Notes: a model not told the origin generated them from the sequence alone. DNA of 18,287 nucleotides from DAIOFH01 sp036745875 (GCA_036745875.1 DAIOFH010000081.1:1-18287), one strand, 5' to 3'. Counted from the stretch's first letter, positions 7,171 through 16,715 are shown. Numbers and translations: made by a program.

Positions 7171-8145
7171 ATGTATGTATCCATGGTCATTCCTGTTTTC
7201 AACGAGGAAAAATGCCTGGATGAATTGATATCGCGCTGCCTGACCGTAGGACGGGGTATCGAGGGCGGTTTTGAATTGGTGCTTGCCGATGACGGAAGCA
7301 GGGACCGGTCCAGGACGATCATCGAGACCTGGGCGGCGGACAACCCGGAGATCGTCGGCGTGTTCCTCAACCGCAATTACGGCCAGCACGCGGCGGTGAT
7401 GGCAGGTTTTGCGCAGGCCAAGGGCGAAGTGATAGTCACACTGGACGCCGACCTGCAAAACCCGCCGGAGGAGATTCCCAAGCTCATTGAGCAGGTGAAA
7501 GCCGGTCACGACGTTGTGGGCACCATACGCGCCCGGCGGCAGGACACCATGTTCCGCAAAACGGTATCCCGTATGGTCAACGGTATGGTGCGTTGGGTCT
7601 CCAAAGCGGAAATGCACGATTATGGCTGCATGCTCCGGGCCTACAGGCGCGAAATCATCCAGGCGCTCCTGGCCTGCCACGAGACCACGCGTTTCATCCC
7701 CCTTCTCGCCAATTCCTTCGCTGCCAACCCGGTGGAGATAGAAGTCGCCCACGCGGAACGCAGCTCGGGCGATTCCAAGTATTCCTTTTTCAAACTGGTC
7801 AACCTCTACCTGGACCTTTTGACCTGCATGTCCACCCTCCCTTTGCGACTCGCGAGCATCGTGGGAGCGGTCATGAGCCTCGTGGGCGTTCTTTCGGCGG
7901 TGATTTTGATCGGCGGGCGCTTGATCCTCGGCTCCGCATGGGCGGTGGATGGAACGTTCACCGTGTTTGCGCTGGTGTTCGTCCTGCTTGGCGGCATCTA
8001 TCTTGCGCTTGGCATTATGGGCGAATACCTTGCGCGTATCTACAACGACGTCCGGGCACGGCCGGCATATTGCATCCACAAGATTGTGGGCGGCTCGAAT
8101 GAGGCAGCCGCCGACAACATGAAAAATACGGGGAATCCTCAATGA
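7171..8145 (+). CDS. arnC: Undecaprenyl-phosphate 4-deoxy-4-formamido-L-arabinose transferase
   Basis: Family 2 glycosyltransferase (GT-A) that transfers Ara4-formyl-N from UDP to undecaprenyl phosphate on the cytoplasmic face of the inner membrane. At 324 aa it matches the E. coli enzyme closely in length. It begins with VSMVIPVFNEE, has ADDGSRD near residue 40 and the metal-binding D92-A-D94 in LDADLQNPPEE. The NYGQHAAVMAGF segment is typical of dolichol-phosphate-mannose-synthase-like enzymes. Two C-terminal transmembrane helices lie at about 232-255 and 269-291, followed by GIMGEYLARIYNDVRARP. AGAGGAGAT gives a strong ribosome-binding site. Its TGA overlaps the arnA start (ATGA). Confidence 0.96.
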   Translation: MYVSMVIPVFNEEKCLDELISRCLTVGRGIEGGFELVLADDGSRDRSRTIIETWAADNPEIVGVFLNRNYGQHAAVMAGFAQAKGEVIVTLDADLQNPPEEIPKLIEQVKAGHDVVGTIRARRQDTMFRKTVSRMVNGMVRWVSKAEMHDYGCMLRAYRREIIQALLACHETTRFIPLLANSFAANPVEIEVAHAERSSGDSKYSFFKLVNLYLDLLTCMSTLPLRLASIVGAVMSLVGVLSAVILIGGRLILGSAWAVDGTFTVFALVFVLLGGIYLALGIMGEYLARIYNDVRARPAYCIHKIVGGSNEAAADNMKNTGNPQ

Positions 8146-10124
8146 AAACGGTTGTTTTTGCCTATTCGCATATCGGCGGGGTGGGGTTGGAGACGCTACT
8201 TGACACGGGTGTGGAGGTGGCGGCGGTATTTACCCACAAGGACGACGCGTCGGAAAGCATCTGGTTCCGCTCGGTCGCGGAAATCGCAGCTTCCAGGGGA
8301 ATTGCCGTCTACGCCCCGGACGACGTCAACCATCCATTGTGGCTGGAGCGCATCCGCGACATGGCCCCGGACGCCCTGTTTTCCTTCTACTACCGCAGTC
8401 TGCTGAGACAGGAGCTCCTGGACATTCCGAAACTCGGCGCGTTCAACCTTCATGGCTCGCTCCTGCCGAAATACCGGGGCCGCTGTCCCGTGAACTGGGC
8501 GATCTTGAACGGGGAGACCCAAACCGGCGTCACCCTGCATTATATGACGGCGAAAGCGGACGCCGGCGACATAGTAGCCCAGTCGGCCGTCACGATTGAT
8601 CCGGACGACACGGCCCTCACCCTGCATAACAAACTTGCGGACGCTACACCCGCCCTGCTTCGTTCCGCTCTCCCCGGCATTGCCGCAGGAAAACCGAACC
8701 GGCAGGCGCAGGACCAGTCACAGGCAAGCTATTTCGGCGGCCGCCGCCCATCCGATGGCCGCATCGACTGGCTGAAGTCGGCAAAAGATATCCATAACCT
8801 GGTACGGGCGGTGGCCCGGCCATATCCCGGCGCGTTCGGCCATGTCGGCGGCCGTAAAATATTGATCTGGAAGACTGTCGCGGAAAGCGTGTCCGCATCG
8901 GAAAAAGACAACCGTCCCGGCACCATCCTTTCCAACAATCCGTTGCGCGTCGCCTGCGGCGAGGGAGTTTTACGGGTTGAATTGGGACAACAGGAAAACG
9001 GCATCGAAACGACCGGTGCGCAGCTAGCCCGCGACATGAATCTCCAGCCAGGGATGCGATTGTCCGATCCCCTGCCTGCCGGCAAGCGGAAAACCCGTGT
9101 CCTCGTCCTCGGTGTCAATGGCTTTATCGGCAATGCCCTCGGCGAACGCCTCCTGGCCGACGGCGGGTTCGAGCTCTGCGGCATGGATCGCAATTCCGAC
9201 CAGGTGAGCCGCTTCCTCGACCATCCCGATTTCCGTTTCATCGACGGCGACATCACCATACACCGCGAAACGATACGCTATGAAATCAGCCGATCGGACG
9301 TGATCCTGCCGCTTGTGGCCATCGCCACGCCAATTGAGTACGTGCGTAATCCCCTCAGGGTGTTTGAACTCGATTTCGAGGAAAACCTGCGCATCATCCG
9401 TTATTGCGTCGAATACAACAAACGGGTGGTCTTCCCATCCACATCCGAAGTATACGGCATGTCCACCGACGCCGTCTTCGACGAGGACAATTCGCCCCTG
9501 GTGGTTGGTCCAATCCGCAACCAGCGCTGGATCTACTCCTCCAGCAAGCAACTACTGGACCGCGTCATCTGGGCCTACGGCCAGCAGGACGGACTGCGCT
9601 TCACCCTCTTCCGTCCCTTCAACTGGATCGGCCCCCGGCTCGACCGCCTGGATTCGGCGCGCATCGGCAGTTCCCGCGCCATCACCCAGATGATCTTCAA
9701 TCTGGTCGAAGGCACTCCCATCCTGCTTATAGACGGCGGTTCGCAAAAACGCTGTTTCACGGCGGTCGAGGACGGGATAGAGGGGCTGTTCCGCATCATC
9801 AGGAACACGAACAACACCTGCGACGGCGCGATCATGAACCTCGGCAACCCGGACGGCGAACTCAGTATCCGCGAGCTGGCGGAACAACTGGTGGACGCCT
9901 TCGAAAAACATCCCCTCCGGGACCGTTTCCCGCCCTTCGCAGGCTACCGCTCCATCGAAGGCACAGCCTACTACGGCAAGGGTTACCAGGATGTCCTGAA
10001 CCGCAAGCCCTCCATCGCCAAGGCGGGACGATTGATCAACTGGAAGCCGCAAGTCGACCCGAGGCAGGCTATCGACGCCACGCTGGACTTTTTCCTGCGT
10101 CATCACCTGGGTGAACAGCGATGA
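8142..10124 (+). CDS. arnA: Bifunctional UDP-L-Ara4N formyltransferase / UDP-glucuronate decarboxylase
   Basis: Cytoplasmic two-domain enzyme of 660 aa, the canonical ArnA length. Residues 1-300 form the 10-formyl-THF-dependent formyltransferase: catalytic N102 and H104 in FNLHGSLLPKYRG and D140 in ADAGDIV, the same numbers as in E. coli. Residues about 315-655 form the short-chain dehydrogenase-type decarboxylase. It has GVNGFIGN for NAD+, PSTSEVYGM with E436, the YxxxK pair Y465/K469 in IYSSSKQ, and R621 in NRKPSI. These equal E. coli E434, Y463, K467 and R619 with a two-residue shift. All key residues of both activities are present, so the fusion should be fully active. It starts at ATGA over the arnC stop with GGGGA 7 nt upstream, and its own stop overlaps the arnD start. 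Confidence 0.98.
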   Translation: MKTVVFAYSHIGGVGLETLLDTGVEVAAVFTHKDDASESIWFRSVAEIAASRGIAVYAPDDVNHPLWLERIRDMAPDALFSFYYRSLLRQELLDIPKLGAFNLHGSLLPKYRGRCPVNWAILNGETQTGVTLHYMTAKADAGDIVAQSAVTIDPDDTALTLHNKLADATPALLRSALPGIAAGKPNRQAQDQSQASYFGGRRPSDGRIDWLKSAKDIHNLVRAVARPYPGAFGHVGGRKILIWKTVAESVSASEKDNRPGTILSNNPLRVACGEGVLRVELGQQENGIETTGAQLARDMNLQPGMRLSDPLPAGKRKTRVLVLGVNGFIGNALGERLLADGGFELCGMDRNSDQVSRFLDHPDFRFIDGDITIHRETIRYEISRSDVILPLVAIATPIEYVRNPLRVFELDFEENLRIIRYCVEYNKRVVFPSTSEVYGMSTDAVFDEDNSPLVVGPIRNQRWIYSSSKQLLDRVIWAYGQQDGLRFTLFRPFNWIGPRLDRLDSARIGSSRAITQMIFNLVEGTPILLIDGGSQKRCFTAVEDGIEGLFRIIRNTNNTCDGAIMNLGNPDGELSIRELAEQLVDAFEKHPLRDRFPPFAGYRSIEGTAYYGKGYQDVLNRKPSIAKAGRLINWKPQVDPRQAIDATLDFFLRHHLGEQR

Positions 10125-10996
10125 TCGCAGGACTGCGGGTTGACGTCGATACCGAGCGCGGCACGCGTCTCGGGGTGCCGCGCCTTCTTGAAACGTTCGC
10201 CAGGCGAGGCATTCATGCCACCTTCTTTTTTACAGTCGGCCCGGATAATATGGGCAGGCACCTGTGGCGCTTGTTGAAGCCGGCTTTTTTGTGGAAAATG
10301 CTGCGGTCAAATGCGCCGTCCCTCTACGGATGGAGCATTTTGCGCTGCGGGGTTATAGGGAACGGACCCGACATCGGGGACAACAATGCGGAAATCATCC
10401 GCGCCACACAGGCGGCGGGACATGAAACAGGACTCCACGCCTGGGACCATCAACGCTGGCAAAGCATGGATCTGGCCAACCACCAGGCTGCGCGGCAACA
10501 GCTGGCCCTTGGTTACGAACGCCTGACGGCAATTCTCGGCAACCCTCCCGCCTGTTCGGCCGCGCCCGCCTGGCGGGCTCCGGATAACGTCCTGGCTCTC
10601 AAAGAGGAATTGCCGTTCAAATACAACAGTGACAGCCGCGGCAGCATCTGCTTCATCCCGAAAATCGGAAACAGCGCGGGCAAGCCCCAGGTTCCTGTTA
10701 CCTTGCCCACCTACGACGAAATGGTCGGCAAGGAGGGCGTCACGGACGAAAACTATAATCAGCGGATGCTCGAATTGTTCAAACCGGACGACCTGAACGT
10801 GCTGTGTATCCACGCCGAAGTCGAAGGAATCGCCAAGGCCGATTTGTTCGACCGGTTTTTGGATATGGCCGAAGAACGCGGAATAGAATTCCAGCCGCTG
10901 GGCGAAGTATTGGCGTCACAAAGGGATTTGCCGGTCTCGGAAGTGGCGATGCGCCTTATTCCCGGCCGCGAAGGCGAGGTTTGTTGTCAGGGTTGA
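10121..10996 (+). CDS. arnD: 4-deoxy-4-formamido-L-arabinose-phosphoundecaprenol deformylase
   Basis: NodB-like metal-dependent deacetylase family enzyme. It removes the formyl group from undecaprenyl-phosphate-Ara4FN, making the transferable L-Ara4N lipid. The 291 aa compare with 296 in E. coli. Visible motifs are RVDVDT (D8 and D10, start of the metal site), FFTVGPDNMGRHLWRL, LHAWDHQRW with metal-site histidines, a CSAAPAWRAP segment and IHAEVEG. The near-continuous similarity extends to the C-terminal PGREG. The ATG overlaps the arnA TGA, with GGTGA 6 nt upstream. It is the last gene of the operon; its stop codon lies 3 nt from that of the oppositely oriented arnT, with no terminator visible between them. 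Confidence 0.96.
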   Translation: MIAGLRVDVDTERGTRLGVPRLLETFARRGIHATFFFTVGPDNMGRHLWRLLKPAFLWKMLRSNAPSLYGWSILRCGVIGNGPDIGDNNAEIIRATQAAGHETGLHAWDHQRWQSMDLANHQAARQQLALGYERLTAILGNPPACSAAPAWRAPDNVLALKEELPFKYNSDSRGSICFIPKIGNSAGKPQVPVTLPTYDEMVGKEGVTDENYNQRMLELFKPDDLNVLCIHAEVEGIAKADLFDRFLDMAEERGIEFQPLGEVLASQRDLPVSEVAMRLIPGREGEVCCQG

Positions 10997-10999
10997 CAA

Positions 11000-12646
11000 T
11001 CATTGCGCATTCCGATCATTTCGATACAGGCGATACAGCCCGCTTCTTTCGCCCGGGCGTATGCCTTCCCATATCAGTGTCCATGAAGCGTCGGGAGCAT
11101 ACGGGCGGCTCTTGTCATTCCACAATATCAGGTAATCGCCGCTTTCCTCGCCCGGCGTTATCATTCGAGGGCGAACCGAGAAGTAATAATTAAGTATGGC
11201 GCGCTGGGACTCGCCAAAGTGGTATTCGTCGATTTGCGCGGTTTGCGCATTGGGGATATGGGTCAGCATTTCCTTGAACGTGGGATAATAGCCTTTGACA
11301 TGATCAAGCACCGGCAGGAAGAGCAGCATGCTCACGCTCCAGACCAGGGTGATCCCCGCCCCCCATACCCAATCCCAGCGGAAGCGCAACGACGATTTGC
11401 ACAAGAGCCACAAACAAACGACGGTATAAGCCACAGCCACCATGGGTATCAGAAAATCCGTGGGAACAGGCGCACCCGGAGCGCGTTTGTCAAGTAGACG
11501 TATAAGCGCGCCCGGGAAGCCGAACCGCCAGCCGAAATACGCCGCCCACACCAGCACGCAACCTATGCAAAAAATCACTTTGGGAATTCGGCGCAGCAGC
11601 AGATCGACCCAGCCCGGCAATTTGCCTCCTGCCTGGCAGGCAACGACGGCCAGCGGTATCAGGAGGGGGATAAGGTATAGTTCCCGCCGGGTATCGGCCA
11701 TGCTGAGTGCGATCATCCCGACGACGATCATCAGCGTTGAATACATCATGGCGGCTTCACCGATAGCGGAACGTCCTTTCCGCCACCAAGCGATGAGTGC
11801 GGGCGGCCACAGCGGCAGGGTGAACCACGGGAACATGGCGAGATATTTCCAGGCTTTCCCGTCCGTTGCCAGCCGGGTATAGCCGTATTCCGGGCCGAGG
11901 AAGCGGCCGAGATTATTATCCATAAGCCATTGATTAAAGAGATGCGGCGATTCGTTATATAATGCCCACGGCCAAATTATCAACCATGGCGACGAAAAGA
12001 TGACGGCGACGACCAGGAACTTGAAATAGGCGAATGTCCGCCTGTCGGCGCAAAACAGCGGCAACAGCGCCGCCGGCAAGCCGATAAAGCAGGGGCCAAG
12101 AAACCCTTTGGCCAGAAACGCCAATCCAGTCCCGGTGCCGAACCAGAACGCCCCGGCCCAGGCGCGCCGGGAGAAAAGGATCATGCCGTACACCGCGACC
12201 GCGAATCCACACCATAGCGCCGTATCGGTGATGGCGCTGTGGGCGCGGATCAGGTACCCGACGCATCCCATGAGTCCCAACGCGGCGCAGATCCCCATGC
12301 CTTTCCCCCCTACTTCCCTACCCGCGAGGTAGCAGAATAGGAGAGTCAGCAGGACATAAAATGCCGCAGTCAGCGCTTGTATCTGATGCAACGGCAGCCA
12401 CCCGTCGGGAAGGATCGAATTGAAAAGCACGGCGGTGATGAAAAACACCGGCGGCTTTTCCATAAAGGGAATGCCGGTGAGGGTGGGCACAACCCAATTG
12501 CCCGTTTCCACCATGTCCGCGATAAGGCCGATGGTGTACCCTTCGTCCGGTTTCCAGGGTTCGTGACCGAACAGGCCTGGCACAACCCACATGACGGCTA
12601 AAATAAAAAGAAGGGGCAAACCGCCCCGGCTGCGAGTAGTTTCCAT
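11000..12646 (-). CDS. arnT: ArnT-like lipid A aminoarabinose transferase (GT83/PMT family), divergent
   Basis: Polytopic glycosyltransferase expected to move L-Ara4N from undecaprenyl phosphate to lipid A phosphates on the periplasmic side. About eleven or twelve hydrophobic segments are visible. The first periplasmic loop carries WKPDEGYT and GIPFMEKPPVFF, matching the WQPDE and EKP motifs of ArnT. LIRAHSAITDTAL and LAFLAKGFLG are further PMT-type segments, and a soluble C-terminal domain of about 120 aa follows. The ATG at 12646 gives 548 aa, close to the 550 of E. coli ArnT. An ATG at 12685 would add 13 residues; neither has a good ribosome-binding site. Similarity to canonical ArnT is weaker than for ArnA-D, so substrate assignment rests partly on its location beside arnD. 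It is in opposite orientation, outside the operon. Confidence 0.75.
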   Translation of the reverse strand: METTRSRGGLPLLFILAVMWVVPGLFGHEPWKPDEGYTIGLIADMVETGNWVVPTLTGIPFMEKPPVFFITAVLFNSILPDGWLPLHQIQALTAAFYVLLTLLFCYLAGREVGGKGMGICAALGLMGCVGYLIRAHSAITDTALWCGFAVAVYGMILFSRRAWAGAFWFGTGTGLAFLAKGFLGPCFIGLPAALLPLFCADRRTFAYFKFLVVAVIFSSPWLIIWPWALYNESPHLFNQWLMDNNLGRFLGPEYGYTRLATDGKAWKYLAMFPWFTLPLWPPALIAWWRKGRSAIGEAAMMYSTLMIVVGMIALSMADTRRELYLIPLLIPLAVVACQAGGKLPGWVDLLLRRIPKVIFCIGCVLVWAAYFGWRFGFPGALIRLLDKRAPGAPVPTDFLIPMVAVAYTVVCLWLLCKSSLRFRWDWVWGAGITLVWSVSMLLFLPVLDHVKGYYPTFKEMLTHIPNAQTAQIDEYHFGESQRAILNYYFSVRPRMITPGEESGDYLILWNDKSRPYAPDASWTLIWEGIRPGERSGLYRLYRNDRNAQ

Positions 12647-12702
12647 GGGCGATAGTATACACAAGCCTGCCAAACGACGCAACATTTGTCGTAAATGAAA
12701 AC

Positions 12703-12731
12703 TTGCCGAACAAGTCGAACTGTGGTAAATT
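12703..12731 (+). promoter_or_regulatory. Possible promoter of tex
   Basis: TTGCCG and TAAATT with a 17-nt spacer (each 4 of 6 matches) lie about 55 bp before the tex start, in the divergent space between arnT and tex. It is a modest match, listed because it is the best in that gap. Confidence 0.3.
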
Positions 12732-12785
12732 TGCTTCGCTCATAGCGTTTTCGATCGCATGCAATCAATTGATTCGGGAGCAACA

Positions 12786-14957
12786 ATGCCGGAAGAAACA
12801 CCACGATCCGTTGACCACAACCCCGTGATCGCCAAGGAACTGAATCTCCGCCCGGAACAGGTGACCGCCGTAACGGCGCTCCTCGATGCCGATGCGACCA
12901 TTCCCTTCATCGCCCGCTACCGCAAGGAAGCGACCGGAGGGCTGGATGAAACGGTCATCGCCGCCATCCGCGACCGGCTGGCCAGCCTCGTCAAGCTGCA
13001 TGACCGGCGGGAAGCGATACTGAAATCCCTTGCCGAACGCGACCTCCTCACCCCGGAACTGCGGCAGGCGGTCGAGGCGGCATTGGACACGGCCAGCCTC
13101 GAAGACATTTACCTGCCATACCGGCCGAAGCGCCGCACCCGCGCCATGCAGGCACGGGAGTGCGGTCTGGAGCCGCTGGCGCTGGAACTTCTCAAGCAAT
13201 CGCCGCAAACCGACCCCGTGCAGGCAGCAGCAGGCTATGTCGATCCGGAAAAAGACATCCCGGACGCGGAGGCGGCTCTGGCCGGGGCCAGGGATATCAT
13301 TGCCGAGACAATGGCCGAAGACGCCGCCACGCGCGGAAAACTCCGCGATTTGTTCTGGAATCGGGGGCAGATCAATTCCAAGCTCGAACCAGGCAAGGAA
13401 AATGAAGGCGCAAAATACCGCGACTGGTTCGACTGGTCGGAACCGGTCAAGGACGCGCCCAGCCACCGCGTTCTCGCCATGTTCCGGGGCGAAGCGGAAA
13501 AGGTTCTGAAGATCAGCGTCAGGCCATCAGCGGAAGCTGCGCTGACGATGCTGAGGAAGCACTGGATCAAGGGCGAGTCGGCGGCGGCCCAACAGGTCTG
13601 GCGGGCGGTGGAGGACGGCTACGAGCGCTTGAGCGCGCCTTCGCTGGAAAATGAAACACGCGCCGAAGCGAAGCGCCTCGCCGACGATGAGGCCATCCGT
13701 GTCTTTGCCCAGAACCTTGGCGAACTGCTTATGGCGTCGCCGCTCGGCGGCAAAATCGTGTTGGGACTTGATCCCGGCTACCGCACCGGCGCAAAAACCG
13801 TTGTCCTGGACCGCCAGGGCAAGCTGCTTTTCGATACAGTCATCTACCCGGCCACCTCAAAGGGACAGGCGGAGGAAGCGGGCAAAACCATTAGGGCGCT
13901 CTGCGAAAAATACGGGGTGGAGGCTGTCGCCATCGGCAACGGCACCGCTTCGCGGGAGACGGAGAGCCTGGTGCGCAGCCTCGGCCTCCCGTCCGCAATT
14001 GCCATAGTGGTAGTCAATGAATCCGGTGCGTCCGTGTATTCCGCATCGGAGATAGCCAGGGAGGAATTCCCCGACAAGGATGTGACCGTGCGCGGTGCGG
14101 TGTCCATTGCCCGGCGGCTGATGGACCCGCTGGCGGAACTGGTGAAGATCGATCCCAAGGCAATCGGCGTCGGCCAATACCAGCATGATGTCGACCAGAA
14201 AAATCTGAAACAGGCGCTGGACGATATGGTGGAGCACTGCGTCAATGCGGTCGGGGTGGAAGTAAACACTGCCTCCGCCCCTCTCCTCGCCTATGTATCC
14301 GGGCTCAATCAGTCGCTCGCGAAGAATATTGTCAAATACCGTGACGAAAACGGGCCTTTTGCACGCCGGAGCGACCTGCGCAAGGTGCCGAGGCTGGGAC
14401 CGAAGGCTTTCGAACAGGCCGCCGGGTTTCTGCGCATCCGTGACGGCGTCGACCCACTGGATGCCAGCGCGGTGCACCCGGAGCGCTATGGTCTGGTCAA
14501 GAAAATGGCGGCCGATATCGGACTCGGGATTGCGGAGCTGCTTGTCGATTCCGGCGCCCGTTCGAAGATCGAACCGGCCCGCTATATCGGTGGCGACGTC
14601 GGCCTTCCAACCATCACGGACATCCTCGTTGAACTTGCCAAACCGGGCCGCGATCCCCGCGACAAGTTCGAAGTCTTCTCCTTTTCGGAAGACATAAAAG
14701 AAATAGCGGACGTCAGCCCCGGCATGAAAGTGCCCGGCATCGTCACCAACGTCACCAACTTCGGAGCCTTTATCGACATCGGTGTGCACCAGGACGGGTT
14801 GGCCCATATCAGCGAGCTTGCCGACGTCTTTGTCCGCAACCCTTCCGACGTGGTGAAAGTGGGGCAAAAAGTCATGGCTACCGTCATGGAAGTGGATCTG
14901 GAACGCAGGCGAATTTCCCTGTCGCTGCGTTCGCAGCCTGGTTCCAGACGGCGCTGA
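12786..14957 (+). CDS. tex: Tex family RNA-binding transcription accessory protein
   Basis: Cytoplasmic nucleic-acid-binding protein related to eukaryotic Spt6, linked to transcription and RNA handling. The 723 aa are a little shorter than E. coli YhgF. The order is typical. An N-terminal helical region contains FIARYRKEATGGLDE. The RNase H-like YqgF domain begins near residue 325 (LGLDPGYRTG). Helix-hairpin-helix repeats lie at about 500-565 (SGLNQSLAKNIV, VPRLGPKAFEQ). A C-terminal S1 domain spans about 645-716 (GIVTNVTNFGAFIDIGVHQDG and HISEL). The start at 12786 has GGGAG 5 nt upstream; a further ATG at 12759 has none. It stands alone between arnT and the carboxypeptidase, with no evident link to lipid A modification. 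Confidence 0.96.
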   Translation: MPEETPRSVDHNPVIAKELNLRPEQVTAVTALLDADATIPFIARYRKEATGGLDETVIAAIRDRLASLVKLHDRREAILKSLAERDLLTPELRQAVEAALDTASLEDIYLPYRPKRRTRAMQARECGLEPLALELLKQSPQTDPVQAAAGYVDPEKDIPDAEAALAGARDIIAETMAEDAATRGKLRDLFWNRGQINSKLEPGKENEGAKYRDWFDWSEPVKDAPSHRVLAMFRGEAEKVLKISVRPSAEAALTMLRKHWIKGESAAAQQVWRAVEDGYERLSAPSLENETRAEAKRLADDEAIRVFAQNLGELLMASPLGGKIVLGLDPGYRTGAKTVVLDRQGKLLFDTVIYPATSKGQAEEAGKTIRALCEKYGVEAVAIGNGTASRETESLVRSLGLPSAIAIVVVNESGASVYSASEIAREEFPDKDVTVRGAVSIARRLMDPLAELVKIDPKAIGVGQYQHDVDQKNLKQALDDMVEHCVNAVGVEVNTASAPLLAYVSGLNQSLAKNIVKYRDENGPFARRSDLRKVPRLGPKAFEQAAGFLRIRDGVDPLDASAVHPERYGLVKKMAADIGLGIAELLVDSGARSKIEPARYIGGDVGLPTITDILVELAKPGRDPRDKFEVFSFSEDIKEIADVSPGMKVPGIVTNVTNFGAFIDIGVHQDGLAHISELADVFVRNPSDVVKVGQKVMATVMEVDLERRRISLSLRSQPGSRRR

Positions 14958-15061
14958 TCCGCCTGTTGTCGTCATCTTAAAATCATGCATAACTCCTGGT
15001 TCAGCCGATGGGAATTTTACCGAATTCAGTTGAATGCATTCTCCAGGCAACGAAAATTGGG

Positions 15062-15067
15062 TATACT
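15062..15067 (+). promoter_or_regulatory. Possible -10 element for the carboxypeptidase gene
   Basis: TATACT lies 34 bp before the start codon, in the 144-bp gap after tex. The sequence 17 nt upstream (TTCTCC) is a poor -35. No terminator hairpin for tex is visible in the gap, so read-through is also possible. Confidence 0.3.
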
Positions 15068-15101
15068 CTTTGAATACGCTTATTGACTCGAAAGGATTCT
15101 A

Positions 15102-16700
15102 ATGCCCTGCAACAAAAAATCGCTTTTCGCATCACTCGTTCTCTTCCTCTCGTTCTTTGCCCTCGCCTGCGTCGCCGCCGAGAACACCGAAAACGCCAAA
15201 GACGATTCCCCCGAAAAGAAGGAAGAAAAGAAGGCTCCGGAAAAAACGGAAAACACCCTGACCAGCCTTATCAATGGCAAATCAATGGAATATGTGGTCA
15301 AGACAGACCTCATTTCCCTGCAAAGCGACGATGATGAGGAAAACGCGCTTGTTTTTTCCACATCCTACCAGGTCAAAGACGGGAGCCCGGGCCGCCCCGT
15401 CCTTTTTCTTTACAACGGCGGTCCCGGCGCTTCGTCAATTTACCTCCACATTGGCGCGTTCGGACCCAAGGGTTTCCTGACCCGAGACTCCGGCACAACT
15501 CCACCAAAACCGCCCTATGCGGTCGAGGACAACCAGGACAGCCTGCTGGATGTCACCGACCTTGTTTTCATCGATCCGGTCGGCACCGGGTACAGCCGTG
15601 CGGCGGATGGCAAGAAAGAGTCCGGGGACGGCAAGGAGAAAGACAAGGGGGCGGCCAAAGAATCCAACAAGGATTTCTGGGATGTGGACAAGGACATAGA
15701 CTCCATCGCCGAGTTTATCCGCGTCTGGCTTACTGAAAACAACCGCTGGGGCTCGCCGGTATTTCTAGGTGGCGAAAGTTATGGCGGGCTGAGGACGGCA
15801 GGTCTGGCCGGAGAGCTGGAGGACGCGGGAGTCGCCCCGTCCGGGGTGATCCTCATTTCTCCCGTCATTTCGTATATGGATGTATGGGAACTGAACACGC
15901 GGGAAAATCGCAACGCCCCGATATTGCTGTTCCCCTCCCTTGCCATGACCGCCCATTATCACGGACGGCTCGACGCCGGATTGCAGGCAATGGATCGGGA
16001 GGCTTTCGGTGAAATGGTGAAAGAATGGTGTGAAAGCGACTACCTTCCTGCGCTGCGCAGGGGCAACCGGCTCGGCGCTGTGGAAAGAAAACAACTGGCC
16101 GAAAAAATCAGTGAATTCTGCGGCCTTCCCACCGCTGTGATTCTGGCGGAAAACCTGATCGTCAGCCAGAGCGTTTTTTGCTCCTACCTTCTCAGGGACC
16201 AACATCGTTTCCTGAGCGGATATGATGGGCGCGCTACCGCCTATGGCAGTAAGTACGACTATGGAGAAGACCCCACCAATTCCGTAGCCGGCGAATCATA
16301 CCGGACCACCTTTATGCGGCTCCTCACCGAAACGCTCGGACTCAAGGCAAGCCGCCGCTACCGCTTCATGTCGCCGGACGCGTTTATTGCCTGGGACTTC
16401 ACCCAAGGCGGGCGCGGGCTCGGTGGGTTTCCCAGTACCGTGCGCCATTTAGGCACTGCAATGCGGCGCTTTCCGAACCTGAAGGTCTTTGCCGCACTTG
16501 GGCGCTATGATTTGGTCACTCCCCCGTACAGCGTGCTTCACAGCCTTGCCAGACTGGATATCCCTTCCGAAAGGGTTGGCGACATCGTTCACCGGATGTA
16601 TGAAGGCGGCCATATGATGTACACCAATGTCGAAGCCAAGAAACAGCTTGCCGACGACCTGAGACGCTGGATTAAGGAAACAATCACAAAACGCGATTAG
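15102..16700 (+). CDS. Exported serine carboxypeptidase-like protein (peptidase family S10)
   Basis: Alpha/beta-hydrolase that removes C-terminal residues from peptides, presumably in the periplasm or at the cell surface. The catalytic triad is visible: S226 in GGESYGG, D470 in GRYDLVTPP and H504 in EGGHMMY. The oxyanion segment YNGGPGASS and FIDPVGTGYS are classic S10 motifs. An N-terminal signal peptide ends near residues 25-28. ALAC could be a weak lipobox and VAA a signal-peptidase I site, so lipoprotein status is open. The mature N-terminus is a Lys/Glu-rich linker of about 30 residues, and a second charged insert (GKKESGDGKEKDKG) sits before the nucleophile. AAGGA lies 6 nt before the ATG. 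The length of 532 aa is normal for S10. A small putative gene starts 8 nt after its stop. Confidence 0.92.
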   Translation: MPCNKKSLFASLVLFLSFFALACVAAENTENAKDDSPEKKEEKKAPEKTENTLTSLINGKSMEYVVKTDLISLQSDDDEENALVFSTSYQVKDGSPGRPVLFLYNGGPGASSIYLHIGAFGPKGFLTRDSGTTPPKPPYAVEDNQDSLLDVTDLVFIDPVGTGYSRAADGKKESGDGKEKDKGAAKESNKDFWDVDKDIDSIAEFIRVWLTENNRWGSPVFLGGESYGGLRTAGLAGELEDAGVAPSGVILISPVISYMDVWELNTRENRNAPILLFPSLAMTAHYHGRLDAGLQAMDREAFGEMVKEWCESDYLPALRRGNRLGAVERKQLAEKISEFCGLPTAVILAENLIVSQSVFCSYLLRDQHRFLSGYDGRATAYGSKYDYGEDPTNSVAGESYRTTFMRLLTETLGLKASRRYRFMSPDAFIAWDFTQGGRGLGGFPSTVRHLGTAMRRFPNLKVFAALGRYDLVTPPYSVLHSLARLDIPSERVGDIVHRMYEGGHMMYTNVEAKKQLADDLRRWIKETITKRD

Positions 16701-16715
16701 GGTAAAAAATGGAAT

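Noticed and set aside
7063..8142. 359-codon minus-strand frame opposite arnC
   Set aside because: It mirrors arnC exactly and is rich in His/Arg/Asp as shadow frames are; no recognisable domain.
13857..15050. Long open frame on the minus strand across tex (397 codons)
   Set aside because: It lies opposite strongly supported Tex domains, has no family resemblance, and such mirrored frames are common in GC-rich genes.
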